From the NCBI GenBank assembly GCA_003963365.1, contig RXJG01000005.1:74811-138810 (forward strand): DNA of 64,000 nt, read 5' to 3'. This stretch comes from Sphingobacteriales bacterium. GTDB lineage: Bacteria; Bacteroidota; Bacteroidia; Chitinophagales; Chitinophagaceae. Below the pieces are notes generated by a model. It was not told where the DNA came from and did no database searches. It was given only the letters and a program-made list of their open reading frames with translations. A program made the translations under genes and the position numbers. Of this stretch, positions 46,162 to 56,067 are shown piece by piece (position 1 is the first letter of the stretch; every line of letters begins with the position of its first letter).

Positions 46162-47444
46162 TAGCCCTGTGTCTTTGAAGCTTTATCAAGTAAAGATGCT
46201 AACTGTCCTGTTACTGCTTTGGCTGAATATTGATTAAAGGCTGATCTGTCAACCTGCGCTGGCCTGAATTGCCTTGCAAAAACTCTAAACTCATCAAAAA
46301 CAATATTAAAGCAGCGGTTAATTTTTTGGACATCTTCCTCACCAGAAAAGTCGAGTACTAAACCGGCTTTAGATGAACGCAGAATGTTCACCGCTGTGCT
46401 ATGTGTATGCAGTATAGCCAATACTGGTTTTTCACTGAGCACTCCCTGGTATGTTTTGGATGGGGTGTAATGAGGTTCAGTACTGCCTAAAATAAAAACG
46501 GCATCTGCAGCATGCAAATGAACAAGAACATCTAAGTAAGGGATCCGTTTGGGATATTCAAAAACTATTGTTTGCCAAAGTCCATATTTAACAGCCATTG
46601 GCTTTATATTAAATGCCACGGGATCATTAGGAGTCTTTCCAGTCCCGATAAAATGAAATTCTACATCTGCATATTTTTCTATATCACTGGCAATGGCTTT
46701 AAACATGCTTTCCATTGGCCCGTAAGCTTTTGGCAGCATAGCCCCTGCATAAACCAATTTTAATTTTGAATTTTTTTCAAATAAATATGGCTTTATAGAT
46801 AGTTCGCTTAATCGATGGTGGTCCTCAATTTCACCACCATAAGGCATAGCGCCAAACAAACAACTATTTAGTAAATGTGGGTTTCGTTGTTGTACGCCTT
46901 CATAATAACCTTCCGCCACACCCGTGATGAGGGATGCTTTTTTTATGGCCAGTGGTTCCAGTATTTTGGCAAGCCTGGTAGAAAACCAGTGACGGGAAAA
47001 TTTTTTATCGCTTCCCGGGAAAATATGCACCCAGGGATCTACATAATCGATTCCATATTTTATACCGGTGGAATGATGCAGCCACCTGCCCAGTAAAGCC
47101 ACATAAAAAGAAGGTACAGGAATATATAAAAAGTCGAATTTTTCAGAAAGGATTAATTTTTTAGCTTTCCGGTATAACTGAAAAAATCCTCTCAATCCAA
47201 TATCCCCAACTATTCTGGGTTTTGAAACTTTAAAAGCGCTACATTTTTCAATACGTAGTGAGGGTGGTAAAAGTTTAAATAAGTTCCAGTCTGGCTCTTC
47301 TTCATAGTATTTCTCATTTACCGTAAGAATTACTGGTTCCCATCCAAATGAAGGCAGGTGCTGGGAAAATAAACGACTGCGATGAACGGCTGCCAGGTTA
47401 GAAGGAGGAAAATGCGGGGATATGATCAGTATCTTTCGCTTCAC
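46161..47444 (-). CDS. Glycosyltransferase, GT-B fold (GT4-like)
   Basis: 427 residues. N-terminal half reads ILIISPHFPPSNLAAVHRSR, with YGIDYVDPWVH further on; the C-terminal half has LKLVYAGAMLPKAYGPMESM and a donor motif that departs from the standard (EPHYTPSKTYQGVLSEKPVL). Start GTG at 47444. The altered Glu motif makes the donor type harder to predict. Confidence 0.8.
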   Translation of the reverse strand: MKRKILIISPHFPPSNLAAVHRSRLFSQHLPSFGWEPVILTVNEKYYEEEPDWNLFKLLPPSLRIEKCSAFKVSKPRIVGDIGLRGFFQLYRKAKKLILSEKFDFLYIPVPSFYVALLGRWLHHSTGIKYGIDYVDPWVHIFPGSDKKFSRHWFSTRLAKILEPLAIKKASLITGVAEGYYEGVQQRNPHLLNSCLFGAMPYGGEIEDHHRLSELSIKPYLFEKNSKLKLVYAGAMLPKAYGPMESMFKAIASDIEKYADVEFHFIGTGKTPNDPVAFNIKPMAVKYGLWQTIVFEYPKRIPYLDVLVHLHAADAVFILGSTEPHYTPSKTYQGVLSEKPVLAILHTHSTAVNILRSSKAGLVLDFSGEEDVQKINRCFNIVFDEFRVFARQFRPAQVDRSAFNQYSAKAVTGQLASLLDKASKTQG

Positions 47445-47449
47445 ATTAC

Positions 47450-48565
47450 TTAAATAATCTTTTTCAAATTCGTGGCAATTTCTTCTAACGACAAACCTGA
47501 TTTGCCCAGTAAATCAATTTGTTCTTTAGCTTTCCCGATGTAATTACTATCATTTGCGTAATCTATTATGCACCCCGCCATACTGGAAGCATTTTCTGCC
47601 AACACAACCCCCCCTTGTTTCCATACATACCCCCGGCAACCAATAGTAGTGGATATCACAGGTATACCCCAACTAATAGCTTTAGCTAATTTTGTACTTA
47701 CCCCCCGGGAATAATAAAAAACAGGGTTAAGAAAGAAACACCACGTACAAGCTTCTTGTTCTAAATCTTTTGCCGGCAAATACCCCAGGTAGTTTACAAA
47801 CGAATATTTTTCAGCCAATTTTTTTCCGGTATCCGTTGGCGAGCCAACAAGCCGGAGTTCAATATGTTTATTATCTGTATTGCTTAAATGTTTACACAAT
47901 TCATCTAATCCATAATAATTAGGCCAGTGACTCAGGTCGCCTATAAACCCAATACGTCCATTATAAGGATTCCACGGGAGGGGATTGCTTTTAATCGTAC
48001 GGGGTACCATAAAAACATTTTTGGCACCTATCCATTTTTCAATGGCTTCCTCCACAGGCGAAACAGTTAATACCAGGTCCAAAAAAACTTGACGGAACCG
48101 GGCTTCTGACTTTAATAATTTACCAAGTGTATAAGTTGAAATTAGCCTTTTATATAAAGGGACTTTTCCCCGGTGCTTCACTACTTCATGAAGATAATCA
48201 CCGGACTCGTTACCATGTGAACATAAAATAATTTTCACGGTATCACCAAATTCATTTTTGATGATGCGGGCAAAAGGTACCGTATTGGAAAGATTCAGAA
48301 ACACATATGTTATGCCCTGCTGTTTAATGAGGTTGATTAATTGAAAACGGTATGAATCAACATCATAATCATCATAAGCATTAAAGCCTGATTTTACTTT
48401 AATACGGTAGCGGATATCCCGGCGGGTTTGAACAAAAAATAAATGGGTTTCAAATAATAATTGTACCAGGGAAAGATATTCCATGGTACATAATCTTACA
48501 CCCCCCTCTTTTTTGGAATCATCAAAGTAAATACGATTAGACAAAAATAAAGCCCGGGGTTTCAT
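47450..48565 (-). CDS. Glycosyltransferase, GT-B fold
   Basis: 371 residues. The N-terminus (RALFLSNRIYFDDSKKEGGV) looks like the sugar-acceptor domain of a GT4-type enzyme. The C-terminal domain has RIGFIGDLSHWPNYYGLDEL, HIELRLVGSPTD and GVSTKLAKAISWGIPVISTT. The last lies where the nucleotide-sugar motif falls in GT4 enzymes, with Lys in place of the first Glu. 5 nt before the next gene. Confidence 0.78.
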   Translation of the reverse strand: MKPRALFLSNRIYFDDSKKEGGVRLCTMEYLSLVQLLFETHLFFVQTRRDIRYRIKVKSGFNAYDDYDVDSYRFQLINLIKQQGITYVFLNLSNTVPFARIIKNEFGDTVKIILCSHGNESGDYLHEVVKHRGKVPLYKRLISTYTLGKLLKSEARFRQVFLDLVLTVSPVEEAIEKWIGAKNVFMVPRTIKSNPLPWNPYNGRIGFIGDLSHWPNYYGLDELCKHLSNTDNKHIELRLVGSPTDTGKKLAEKYSFVNYLGYLPAKDLEQEACTWCFFLNPVFYYSRGVSTKLAKAISWGIPVISTTIGCRGYVWKQGGVVLAENASSMAGCIIDYANDSNYIGKAKEQIDLLGKSGLSLEEIATNLKKII

Positions 48566-48599
48566 AATGATTTTTTGAAAATTGGATATTTATAAAATG

Positions 48600-49310
48600 C
48601 TAATCCCACCTTTTTTGAGCAATCAGTAAAGAAGTCTTCTTTATAAACAATAGATCAATTTGATATAAAGCCTGATCGTATGGACGCCGCATGAACTGGC
48701 AGATATCATAAGCCTGAAAACCTTTTTCGTGCATATAGTTCATTACTTCCAGCATCAATGGTGTACCGCCTAAGTCAAGTAACGATACTTCTAATAAACA
48801 AAACTCAGTATTTGCGATGCACTTTTCTGAACCTTTTAATACTTCCAGTTCAAATCCTTGCAGATCCAGTTTAATAAAGTCAGGGTAAGGGAACTGCCTT
48901 CTTTCAATAATCGCATCCAGTGATTCACTCCTGATCAATTTTATACCACTACCATCCCGGTCAGCTATCACATGACTGGCTGTTTCATTTTCCATAAAAG
49001 CAAGTTCCTTTCCATCCTCATCGGAAAGAAGCCCTATATGATAATGGAGGCGCTTATTTTCATCACAAATAGCTTTGAGATATTTTTCTTTTCCGGCTTG
49101 TGCCTCTAACATCAAAACCTGCGCATCTGGAAAAACCTCTGAAAAATCTTTTGTCCAATATCCCTCATATGCACCTCCATCAATAACAAAAGAAGGAATA
49201 AAACCCATACGCTTAATATTTTCCAAACTCCAGTGTAAAGAAGGGACTCCCAGTTCTTCTTTTACTTTTCGCTTGAAATTTTCGGGAAGTATTTTCTTTA
49301 ATATTTTCAT
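48600..49310 (-). CDS. FkbM-family methyltransferase
   Basis: 236 residues. SAM motif SFVIDGGAYEGYWTKDF, then VLMLEAQ and the FkbM block KLDLQGFELEVLKGSEK. The C-terminus resembles those adjacent to glycan loci (FQAYDICQFMRRPYDQAL). Overlaps the next upstream GT4 gene by 4 nt. Likely glycan O-methylation. Confidence 0.88.
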   Translation of the reverse strand: MKILKKILPENFKRKVKEELGVPSLHWSLENIKRMGFIPSFVIDGGAYEGYWTKDFSEVFPDAQVLMLEAQAGKEKYLKAICDENKRLHYHIGLLSDEDGKELAFMENETASHVIADRDGSGIKLIRSESLDAIIERRQFPYPDFIKLDLQGFELEVLKGSEKCIANTEFCLLEVSLLDLGGTPLMLEVMNYMHEKGFQAYDICQFMRRPYDQALYQIDLLFIKKTSLLIAQKRWD

Positions 49311-50338
49311 ACTTGATTTTTAAATAAAGAAAGATACGTTTGAGCAACAACTTCTATATCAAACCGCTCTTTCGCCCGGGCCCTGCATCGGCTCCTGTTT
49401 ATATGGCTTATATTCCCTATAGCGGTAATCATCTGATCTGGATTGTCAACCACATAACCCGTTATATTTTCATCCACTACTTCAGGCACTGATCCTTTTC
49501 TATAACCAATTACCGGCGTACCGCACGCCATAGCTTCAATCATAACAATTCCAAATGGTTCATTCCACTCTATCGGCATTAACATGGCTTTGGACTTACC
49601 CAGCCATTCGTTCTTTTGTTCGTCATTAACCTCACCTATATAAATAATTTGATTCCCATCAATATGAGGCTTGATTTCATTTTCAAAATAATCGATCTCT
49701 TCTGGTAAACGGGAAATATTACCAGCAATAATTAACTGATGATGAGTGGCCTTAGCAACTGCAATGGCAGTATGACAACCCTTAATGCGCTCCAATCTGC
49801 CTAAAAATATAAGAGGGGCTTCTTCACTAACAGATGCCTGTAAACTGTATTGATCAAAAGGAATAGAATTGTAAACCGTTTCCCATTTGCCACCTGCATT
49901 AACTCTGCTGATTAAATCATTGCTGCAACCTGTATAAATTAAATTTCGCAAAGGAAGCCTGTTAATAACCCTGATATTGCGGCTGCTAATCTCCCTGCCA
50001 TAGGTCATTATCTTTTTAATTGGATGATTTAATATTGGCAACAAATAAGCTAACCTTCCAAAATTATGTATAAGATCAAAATCGTTTCGATGCTTCCACA
50101 AAAAATACCAGGCAGTTGGAATAGCCAACCGTGCATCCCATTTTCGGGGAGGGAATCCTTCTTTACCAAAAGGATGTACAACACAACCCGCTACTTCCGA
50201 CCCGCTTGTTACCAATAAATGAACCTCATGCCCTCTTTTTTGATATTCCCTGGCAAACATATAGACCAATCGTTCATGACCACCATACCCCTTTGGCGGA
50301 ACTAGTATACCCGGGTCCATTACAAGTAAAATACGCAT
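49307..50338 (-). CDS. Glycosyltransferase, GT4 family
   Basis: 343 residues. The nucleotide-independent acceptor domain has PPKGYGGHERLVYMFAREYQ; the donor domain has PLIFLGRLERIKGCHTAI and PIEWNEPFGIVMIEAMACG with the E-x7-E pair. The ATG overlaps the upstream stop as TGATG. Confidence 0.92.
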   Translation of the reverse strand: MRILLVMDPGILVPPKGYGGHERLVYMFAREYQKRGHEVHLLVTSGSEVAGCVVHPFGKEGFPPRKWDARLAIPTAWYFLWKHRNDFDLIHNFGRLAYLLPILNHPIKKIMTYGREISSRNIRVINRLPLRNLIYTGCSNDLISRVNAGGKWETVYNSIPFDQYSLQASVSEEAPLIFLGRLERIKGCHTAIAVAKATHHQLIIAGNISRLPEEIDYFENEIKPHIDGNQIIYIGEVNDEQKNEWLGKSKAMLMPIEWNEPFGIVMIEAMACGTPVIGYRKGSVPEVVDENITGYVVDNPDQMITAIGNISHINRSRCRARAKERFDIEVVAQTYLSLFKNQV

Positions 50339-51663
50339 CAGTTCAGTAGTGTTTTATACAATGCATAGTAAGCATTTCCTGTTTCTGAGAATGAACGCGG
50401 GGCTTTAATATTTTGCCTCAGTCCCGGCAATAAGAAAGGATCCCTTACACAACGTGCTAACTGATCTTTTAAAGACTCCACATCTTTAAAACGAAACAAT
50501 AACCCATTTTGATCATGTACTATTTGTTCAGCGTTTCCATACACATTACTCGCAATCACCGGTATGCCTGCGGCAAATGCTTCCTGTATAACCAGCGGAC
50601 TCATTTCAGAAAAAGTAGAACATAAACAAAGTGCATCATACTCTGACAATGTATTTACAACAGCATCAGGTGAAATAGCGCCTTTCCACCTGATATTGAT
50701 CTTAGATTTTGTTTTTTCTTTCCACCCACTCTCATAAGCGTTGTCATTCGATGATCCATAAATATCAAGCTCAATTTCATTAACAGAAAATTTAAGTACT
50801 GCACTTAATAAAATATGTAAGCCTTTAAATGGGCTAATCCTTCCAACAAAAACCAACTTTATAGGAAGAGAACCTTCTCTTACTCCTTTTTTTTTATACT
50901 CAACTGTATCTTTCGGTAATGCCTGTTTTATCAGTGCAATTTTTCCTGGCTGCACTTCATTTAATTCTAAAATCTTTTTATACCAGTCTGTAAGTACAAC
51001 CACTTTATCACAGGTATTTATCAAATCTTTAAATTTTTGTTTTAGTTGATGGATAAGATACACGGTTCCCAATGCTGTTCCGGGCTTGTTATTCCATTTG
51101 GTTGTGTTAACACCAGCTTTATATAGTAAGAAGGAAACCGGAAGTAAAAATGGTGAAACACTTCTTTGCCCTTTAAACTGTAAATAGCATTTACTGCATT
51201 TATATAAATTAATTTTCCCGTCACATAATTGCTGATCTTTATAAACCAGGGTGCCGGTTGCACAGGAATAGCTGGCTAAATGAAATGTAATCACTACTCT
51301 TGCCCCATTTTTTTTTGCAGCTTTTACATGCCATAATGTGACACCATTACTGCCAGCCAATTCATGAAAATGAACAATATCCGGTTTATTTTCCTGTAAA
51401 TACTGTTCAAATGCCAATAATCCATCGGGCTTTCTTATACCCATTATTAATTTCCTGTCTACAACAGATGGCTCAGCATATCGGGTTACTTCTATCCCAT
51501 CATAGTGATAATACTCATTAAATTCTTTGCCGTAATTAGGTATTAAAATGCTGGCCTGTACAAGTGCTGTTTGGCGCAAATTCCATATCAATGCCCAGGT
51601 ATATACTTCAGTTCCGGCAGTTTGATAAGGCAAAAAATGATTGAGTACATGTATGACTTTCAT
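50338..51663 (-). CDS. Glycosyltransferase, GT4 family, with Cys cluster
   Basis: The start is ATG 51663, which overlaps the methyltransferase stop as ATGA; a longer frame begins at 51675. 441 residues. N-terminus VIHVLNHFLPYQTAGTEVYT; donor motif CSTFSEMSPLVIQEAFAAG. A Cys cluster lies near residue 130-160 (YSCATGTL, then CDGKINLYKCSKC), spaced like a structural zinc site, which is uncommon in GT4 enzymes. Confidence 0.9.
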   Translation of the reverse strand: MKVIHVLNHFLPYQTAGTEVYTWALIWNLRQTALVQASILIPNYGKEFNEYYHYDGIEVTRYAEPSVVDRKLIMGIRKPDGLLAFEQYLQENKPDIVHFHELAGSNGVTLWHVKAAKKNGARVVITFHLASYSCATGTLVYKDQQLCDGKINLYKCSKCYLQFKGQRSVSPFLLPVSFLLYKAGVNTTKWNNKPGTALGTVYLIHQLKQKFKDLINTCDKVVVLTDWYKKILELNEVQPGKIALIKQALPKDTVEYKKKGVREGSLPIKLVFVGRISPFKGLHILLSAVLKFSVNEIELDIYGSSNDNAYESGWKEKTKSKINIRWKGAISPDAVVNTLSEYDALCLCSTFSEMSPLVIQEAFAAGIPVIASNVYGNAEQIVHDQNGLLFRFKDVESLKDQLARCVRDPFLLPGLRQNIKAPRSFSETGNAYYALYKTLLN

Positions 51664-52445
51664 AGCTTGGTACAAACTGCGAGTAAAACAAAAGGGCCTG
51701 TTTTACCCAACTGATTTAATTGGGCTGCGTTATCATACTGTTTAATTTCAAAATCCTCAGCTTGTTCTGGTAATAATGCAGTAACCCTGTGACCACGGAG
51801 CAAACGTTGTATTAATCGGCCCATACGCATAAATGGGTTACTATGAATGATAAACAATTCATTCCGCACTCTTTCTCTTAACCGGCCAATGCCGGTAAAT
51901 TGCTGTCCAAACATTTGAATTCCGGTAAATCCATGATCAGAAAGTATGGAATAAAACTCCTCGAATGAATATTCCTTTTCATGGTATTCCCAGGCAAGTT
52001 TACCATCAGGGCTTGAAACAAGTTTATTTGGAGTGCTTATAATTAATTGTCCACCTTGCTTCAAATTATTAAAGCAGGCGGTAATAAAAGCACCCGGATC
52101 AGGAAGATGTTCAAGAGTTTCAAAACTAACTATTGCATCGTAGGGGCCATTTGCAGAAGCAGCCATGAGCGTATGACAATCATCTTCTAAAAAAAAGATA
52201 TTCTCTCTCTGAAATTGAGATTTGGCAATGTTTAATGCCTTCTTAGACCGGTCGATAGCTGTAATTTGACGAGAGGGTAGTTCACTTAAAAAGTAACTGC
52301 CATATCCAACCCCGCAAGCTGCATCTAAAACTAAATTTGCATCGTGTTTTATTATTACATCTCTGGCAAATAAATACCTGTTAATATGATTAGCATAAAA
52401 CGAATCCCATTCAATTGTACCCGGAACAATCCTTTCAATAGCCAT
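51660..52445 (-). CDS. Class I SAM-dependent methyltransferase
   Basis: 261 residues. SAM motif I is VLDAACGVGYGSYFL, followed by AIDRSKKALNIAK and DAIVSFETLEHLPDP. A C-terminal extension of about 70 residues (LRERVRNELFIIHSNPF) may bind the acceptor. Follows an acyltransferase gene by 9 nt and overlaps the GT4 gene by 4 nt. Confidence 0.9.
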   Translation of the reverse strand: MAIERIVPGTIEWDSFYANHINRYLFARDVIIKHDANLVLDAACGVGYGSYFLSELPSRQITAIDRSKKALNIAKSQFQRENIFFLEDDCHTLMAASANGPYDAIVSFETLEHLPDPGAFITACFNNLKQGGQLIISTPNKLVSSPDGKLAWEYHEKEYSFEEFYSILSDHGFTGIQMFGQQFTGIGRLRERVRNELFIIHSNPFMRMGRLIQRLLRGHRVTALLPEQAEDFEIKQYDNAAQLNQLGKTGPFVLLAVCTKL

Positions 52446-52454
52446 TAAATAAAA

Positions 52455-53045
52455 TTATAAATGTGTTGTAATGATTTGTTGTTGTTGTGTTTTTACGATT
52501 GAATTAGATGGAATTGATCTATATATTAAACTATGAGCACCAATTATAACATTATCACCAATAGTTACATCTTTAAGAATAGTCACATTAGAACCAATCC
52601 AGCAGTTATTCCCAACAAAAATACTTCCTTTGCTGTATCCCTGTGCCGAAATCAGCTCACCCTTTTTACTATGTTCATGATTGATATCATAAAACCTTAC
52701 ATCTTCTCCAAACTGGCAATCATTTCCTATTGTAATCTTGTTGAAACAATTGATAGAACAGCGGTTATTAAAAAAAACCCTGTCGCCTATTTTTAGCTCC
52801 CCGTTTAACCCGGAACGGATTTCACAAGAATCACGGAATTGTACATGATGACCTATACGGATTACTGATTTTGTTGTATCGAAATAAACAGAAAAGAAAC
52901 GGCCTGTGTTTATTTTAGTACCACAAAAAAAACGACCTGTATACCGTGATTTGTATTTTAAAATGGTAAACCACTGAGCTATTTTTTTTAATCCATTTCC
53001 TGTTTTAAAAAGTAGCTTAAAAAAAAATCGTACTGCTATCATCAT
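52455..53045 (-). CDS. Hexapeptide-repeat acyltransferase
   Basis: 196 residues with left-handed beta-helix repeats (GDRVFFNNRCSINCFNKI, GNDCQFGEDVRFYD, GNNCWIGSNVTILKDVTIGD). The His loop is YDINHEHS, typical of the WbbJ/WcaB group. Short, so a glycan O-acetyltransferase is likely. Overlaps the GT2 gene upstream by 4 nt. Confidence 0.88.
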   Translation of the reverse strand: MMIAVRFFFKLLFKTGNGLKKIAQWFTILKYKSRYTGRFFCGTKINTGRFFSVYFDTTKSVIRIGHHVQFRDSCEIRSGLNGELKIGDRVFFNNRCSINCFNKITIGNDCQFGEDVRFYDINHEHSKKGELISAQGYSKGSIFVGNNCWIGSNVTILKDVTIGDNVIIGAHSLIYRSIPSNSIVKTQQQQIITTHL

Positions 53046-53992
53046 TTATCAAAATTATACTGGTTGAACAGAGGATTGTATGATGTTGCTCCTGCTTTAT
53101 AAGAATAATCGCCTTTTTTAAACAGCAAGAGCAAACTTGAATACGATATATTCAGTTTTTTCATGAGTTTCACAAAATCAAACAGCTTCCCTTTTTGTAA
53201 AGTATTTCTTACAATCATTTTTACAGCACGAATTCTAAAATTCAATTTCGCTTTTTCCAATTCTTCATCCGTTAAAACAAAATCAACACTACGTAAAAGT
53301 TCCGCATCTATCGCATAAGTTTCAATTATATTTCTATAAAACTTTGTCACCCTGCGACTGGCCTGTGTTGGATATTGTCTCCAAAATGCATTACCTGCAG
53401 GCACCAGCAATACTTCATAATAATTGCAGAATTTTCTTTTAATATAAGTATCTCCTATTGCAAACCGGGTATCAAACCCGCCTAAAGCTCTAAGCTCTTC
53501 GACTGCAAAAACCGTATCGGTAAATCCGACTACTGTAACAGGATAAGTACTCAAAAAATTAAGTGCCGTTAATTGCCTTGGGGAAAAAAGATAAGGAAAT
53601 ACTACAAAATCAAAATAAATTGCATGTACACCCCAAACACCTTTTGCCTGGGGAAATGCATCGATGTAATTTGCGTATGATAACAAAGCATTTTTGTATA
53701 AGATATCGTCTCCGTCTATATATAAAATGTATTTCCCTTTTGCCTTTTGTAAAACTTTATTCCGATTCGGATACTCTCCTAAATTTTTTTCATTACGCCA
53801 GGCCCTAATGCGGGAGTCCTTATACGTTTGTATAATATCCCAGCTATCATCTGTAGAACAATCATCCGAAATCAGGTATTCAAAATTCGTATAACGGGAG
53901 GCGAGCACACTTTCAATAGTTTGCCGTATCCATTTACCGGAATTATAGGATATAGTAGCGACAGTAAACAATGGAAATTTATCTGCTGTCAT
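53042..53992 (-). CDS. Glycosyltransferase family 2
   Basis: 316 residues. GT-A motifs: TVATISYNSGKWIRQTIESV, YLISDDCSTDDSWDII and the DxD site ILYIDGDDILY. The C-terminal extension is helical and basic. Lies 5 nt after a GT4 gene. Confidence 0.9.
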   Translation of the reverse strand: MTADKFPLFTVATISYNSGKWIRQTIESVLASRYTNFEYLISDDCSTDDSWDIIQTYKDSRIRAWRNEKNLGEYPNRNKVLQKAKGKYILYIDGDDILYKNALLSYANYIDAFPQAKGVWGVHAIYFDFVVFPYLFSPRQLTALNFLSTYPVTVVGFTDTVFAVEELRALGGFDTRFAIGDTYIKRKFCNYYEVLLVPAGNAFWRQYPTQASRRVTKFYRNIIETYAIDAELLRSVDFVLTDEELEKAKLNFRIRAVKMIVRNTLQKGKLFDFVKLMKKLNISYSSLLLLFKKGDYSYKAGATSYNPLFNQYNFDK

Positions 53993-53997
53993 TTTAA

Positions 53998-55125
53998 TTA
54001 AATTTGATCAAACAGCCTGTAAATGTTATTTGTGTCTGTCATTTCATTAATATGTTTCAGGGCATTCATAACTATTTCTTCTCTTTGAGCAGGGTTATTA
54101 ATAACCTTTAGTATTGTTTGCGCCAATTCTCCGGCATTCCCTGTTTCAAACAAATAACCTGTTATATTATCAGTAATTATTTCTTTTGTTCCGCAACTGT
54201 TTGAACCAACTACCGGTATTCCAATTTTCATGGCCTCAGCGGTTACCCGGCCAAAAGCTTCACATCTTGAACACATTAATAAAATATGGTGATTCGCCAT
54301 TACTTCGGTTGGTACGCTGGTAAACCCTTCAATAAAAACCTTATCATTCAAACTGCATTTTTTTATTAACAGATTAATTTCTTCTTCAAAAGATTTGTCA
54401 TCACACTTACCCATAATCGTTAGAGTAACGTCAATCCCTCTGTTAATTAAAATTTTTACTGCTTCTATAGCTATATGCTGCCCTTTAGTTTTGGCTATCT
54501 GACCAATAAGCAACAACTTTACCGGAATAGTTTCACTCCATTTTGCCAGGTTTTCTGCCTTCTTCACAAAAACCGGATATCTTATAACTTCAATGTGCAA
54601 TGATGGGTAACGGTTAAGGTATTTTGAAGCAAGATGATAGCTATTAGTTAGTACTTTATCAGCAAAATTTTTCATAAACCAATAGCTTTTCTTTCCCCAG
54701 GGTAGTTTAAACCCAAAATCTTCCTCCCCCATTTCATGAACATACCAGTAATGTTTGCTCCCGGTAAGTTTTGAAGCCCAGCCCCCAACATTAACAACAG
54801 AGGTATTGGTAAAAAACAAATTATGCCCGCCCCTCCTTGTCAGCAACATTAATTGAAAAACTGCTAATGTATTTCGTATTAATCTTCTAAATAAAAGCTT
54901 ATCAAAGAAATATCCATTAGCTGGTCTTGTCCAGAAATAGTATGGAATAATTTTTACAGGAATTTTTAGTTCCGCAGCAACTTGCTCCATACTGCCTTTA
55001 TGCGGAATTATCAAACACTGATCTAATCCTTTATCCTTTGCCACTATCATAAATTCTTTTAAACACAAATTAGCACCACTGATATTAGCCTCATGTGCCA
55101 GCCAAATTATTCGGGTTTTAATCAT
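53998..55125 (-). CDS. Glycosyltransferase, GT4 family
   Basis: 375 residues. Acceptor domain IIWLAHEANISGANLCLKEF; donor domain KLLLIGQIAKTKGQHIAIEA and CSRCEAFGRVTAEAMKIG with the E-x7-E pair. Six nt downstream of a GT2 gene. Confidence 0.92.
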   Translation of the reverse strand: MIKTRIIWLAHEANISGANLCLKEFMIVAKDKGLDQCLIIPHKGSMEQVAAELKIPVKIIPYYFWTRPANGYFFDKLLFRRLIRNTLAVFQLMLLTRRGGHNLFFTNTSVVNVGGWASKLTGSKHYWYVHEMGEEDFGFKLPWGKKSYWFMKNFADKVLTNSYHLASKYLNRYPSLHIEVIRYPVFVKKAENLAKWSETIPVKLLLIGQIAKTKGQHIAIEAVKILINRGIDVTLTIMGKCDDKSFEEEINLLIKKCSLNDKVFIEGFTSVPTEVMANHHILLMCSRCEAFGRVTAEAMKIGIPVVGSNSCGTKEIITDNITGYLFETGNAGELAQTILKVINNPAQREEIVMNALKHINEMTDTNNIYRLFDQI

Positions 55126-55131
55126 GTTTGT

Positions 55132-56025
55132 CTAAATTTTTCTGCCCTTAATAATTGCATTTAAGGCACCGGCCGTCTGTCTTGAAAAACTTACCCGGTA
55201 AAATTGAGGCATATGGCATAATACCTGAAAAATTTTATTTAATACACTTGTTGATGAAGTTGATTGTGCTGAAAGAAATCGGGTCCATTCTGTTTTACTT
55301 ATTTTATATTGGCAAGTTTTATGTAAACCTGAAAAATCTGCCAAACCACTGATTTTTTTTATAATTTCTCTTTCTTCATCTGCAAATTTTTCCCGGGATG
55401 TTTGTGTCTTTGATTCCTCATGCAACCTGAAATGAACTAATAAATCTTCAATTTCTTTTACAGCAGGGAAATGGTATAAATAACGGATATACAAATCCCA
55501 GTCAAATGCATAATGAAACTGTTCATCAATACCTCCACACCGTTGTATCAATGCGCTTCTTAACCATACTCCCGGTTGTACAAACTTTACTCCGGGTTCC
55601 CAGCACATCAAACCCCTTGCAGTCAGTTTTGAATTGTTGACTATTACTGTTTCGTTTTCGGAAAAATTACGCACCGCCCCGGCCACCACCTGTATTTGCT
55701 TATTGGCAAAAGCTTCTGCTATTTTATACAATGCCCCCGGCTCAAGATAATCATCACTGTTCAGCCAGTTAAATATTTCACCGGTACACCTCGCTAACCC
55801 TTTGTTAATAGCATGTGCCTGTCCTTTATCCTTTTCGCTAACCCAATACGTAAGTTGGTTTTCATACTTTTTAATAATCTCCACGGTATCATCTGTACTG
55901 CCTCCATCCATTATAATATATTCCAGGTTAGGATAGTTTTGGCTCAGGACACTTTGTATGGTTTGTTCAATAAACTGACCCTGGTTATAACTGGGCGTTA
56001 CAATCGAAATCTTAGGATAAATCAT
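55132..56025 (-). CDS. Glycosyltransferase family 2
   Basis: 297 residues. GT-A motifs ISIVTPSYNQGQFIEQTIQS, YIIMDGGSTDDTVEII and the DxD-like LNSDDYLEPGAL; the VSEKDKGQAHAINKG stretch is typical of the WcaA-like subgroup. 42 nt after the SGNH gene. Confidence 0.92.
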   Translation of the reverse strand: MIYPKISIVTPSYNQGQFIEQTIQSVLSQNYPNLEYIIMDGGSTDDTVEIIKKYENQLTYWVSEKDKGQAHAINKGLARCTGEIFNWLNSDDYLEPGALYKIAEAFANKQIQVVAGAVRNFSENETVIVNNSKLTARGLMCWEPGVKFVQPGVWLRSALIQRCGGIDEQFHYAFDWDLYIRYLYHFPAVKEIEDLLVHFRLHEESKTQTSREKFADEEREIIKKISGLADFSGLHKTCQYKISKTEWTRFLSAQSTSSTSVLNKIFQVLCHMPQFYRVSFSRQTAGALNAIIKGRKI

Positions 56026-56067
56026 TTAGGAAGAATAAAATTTGCTGAGAGACTTTTGTTCGACAGG

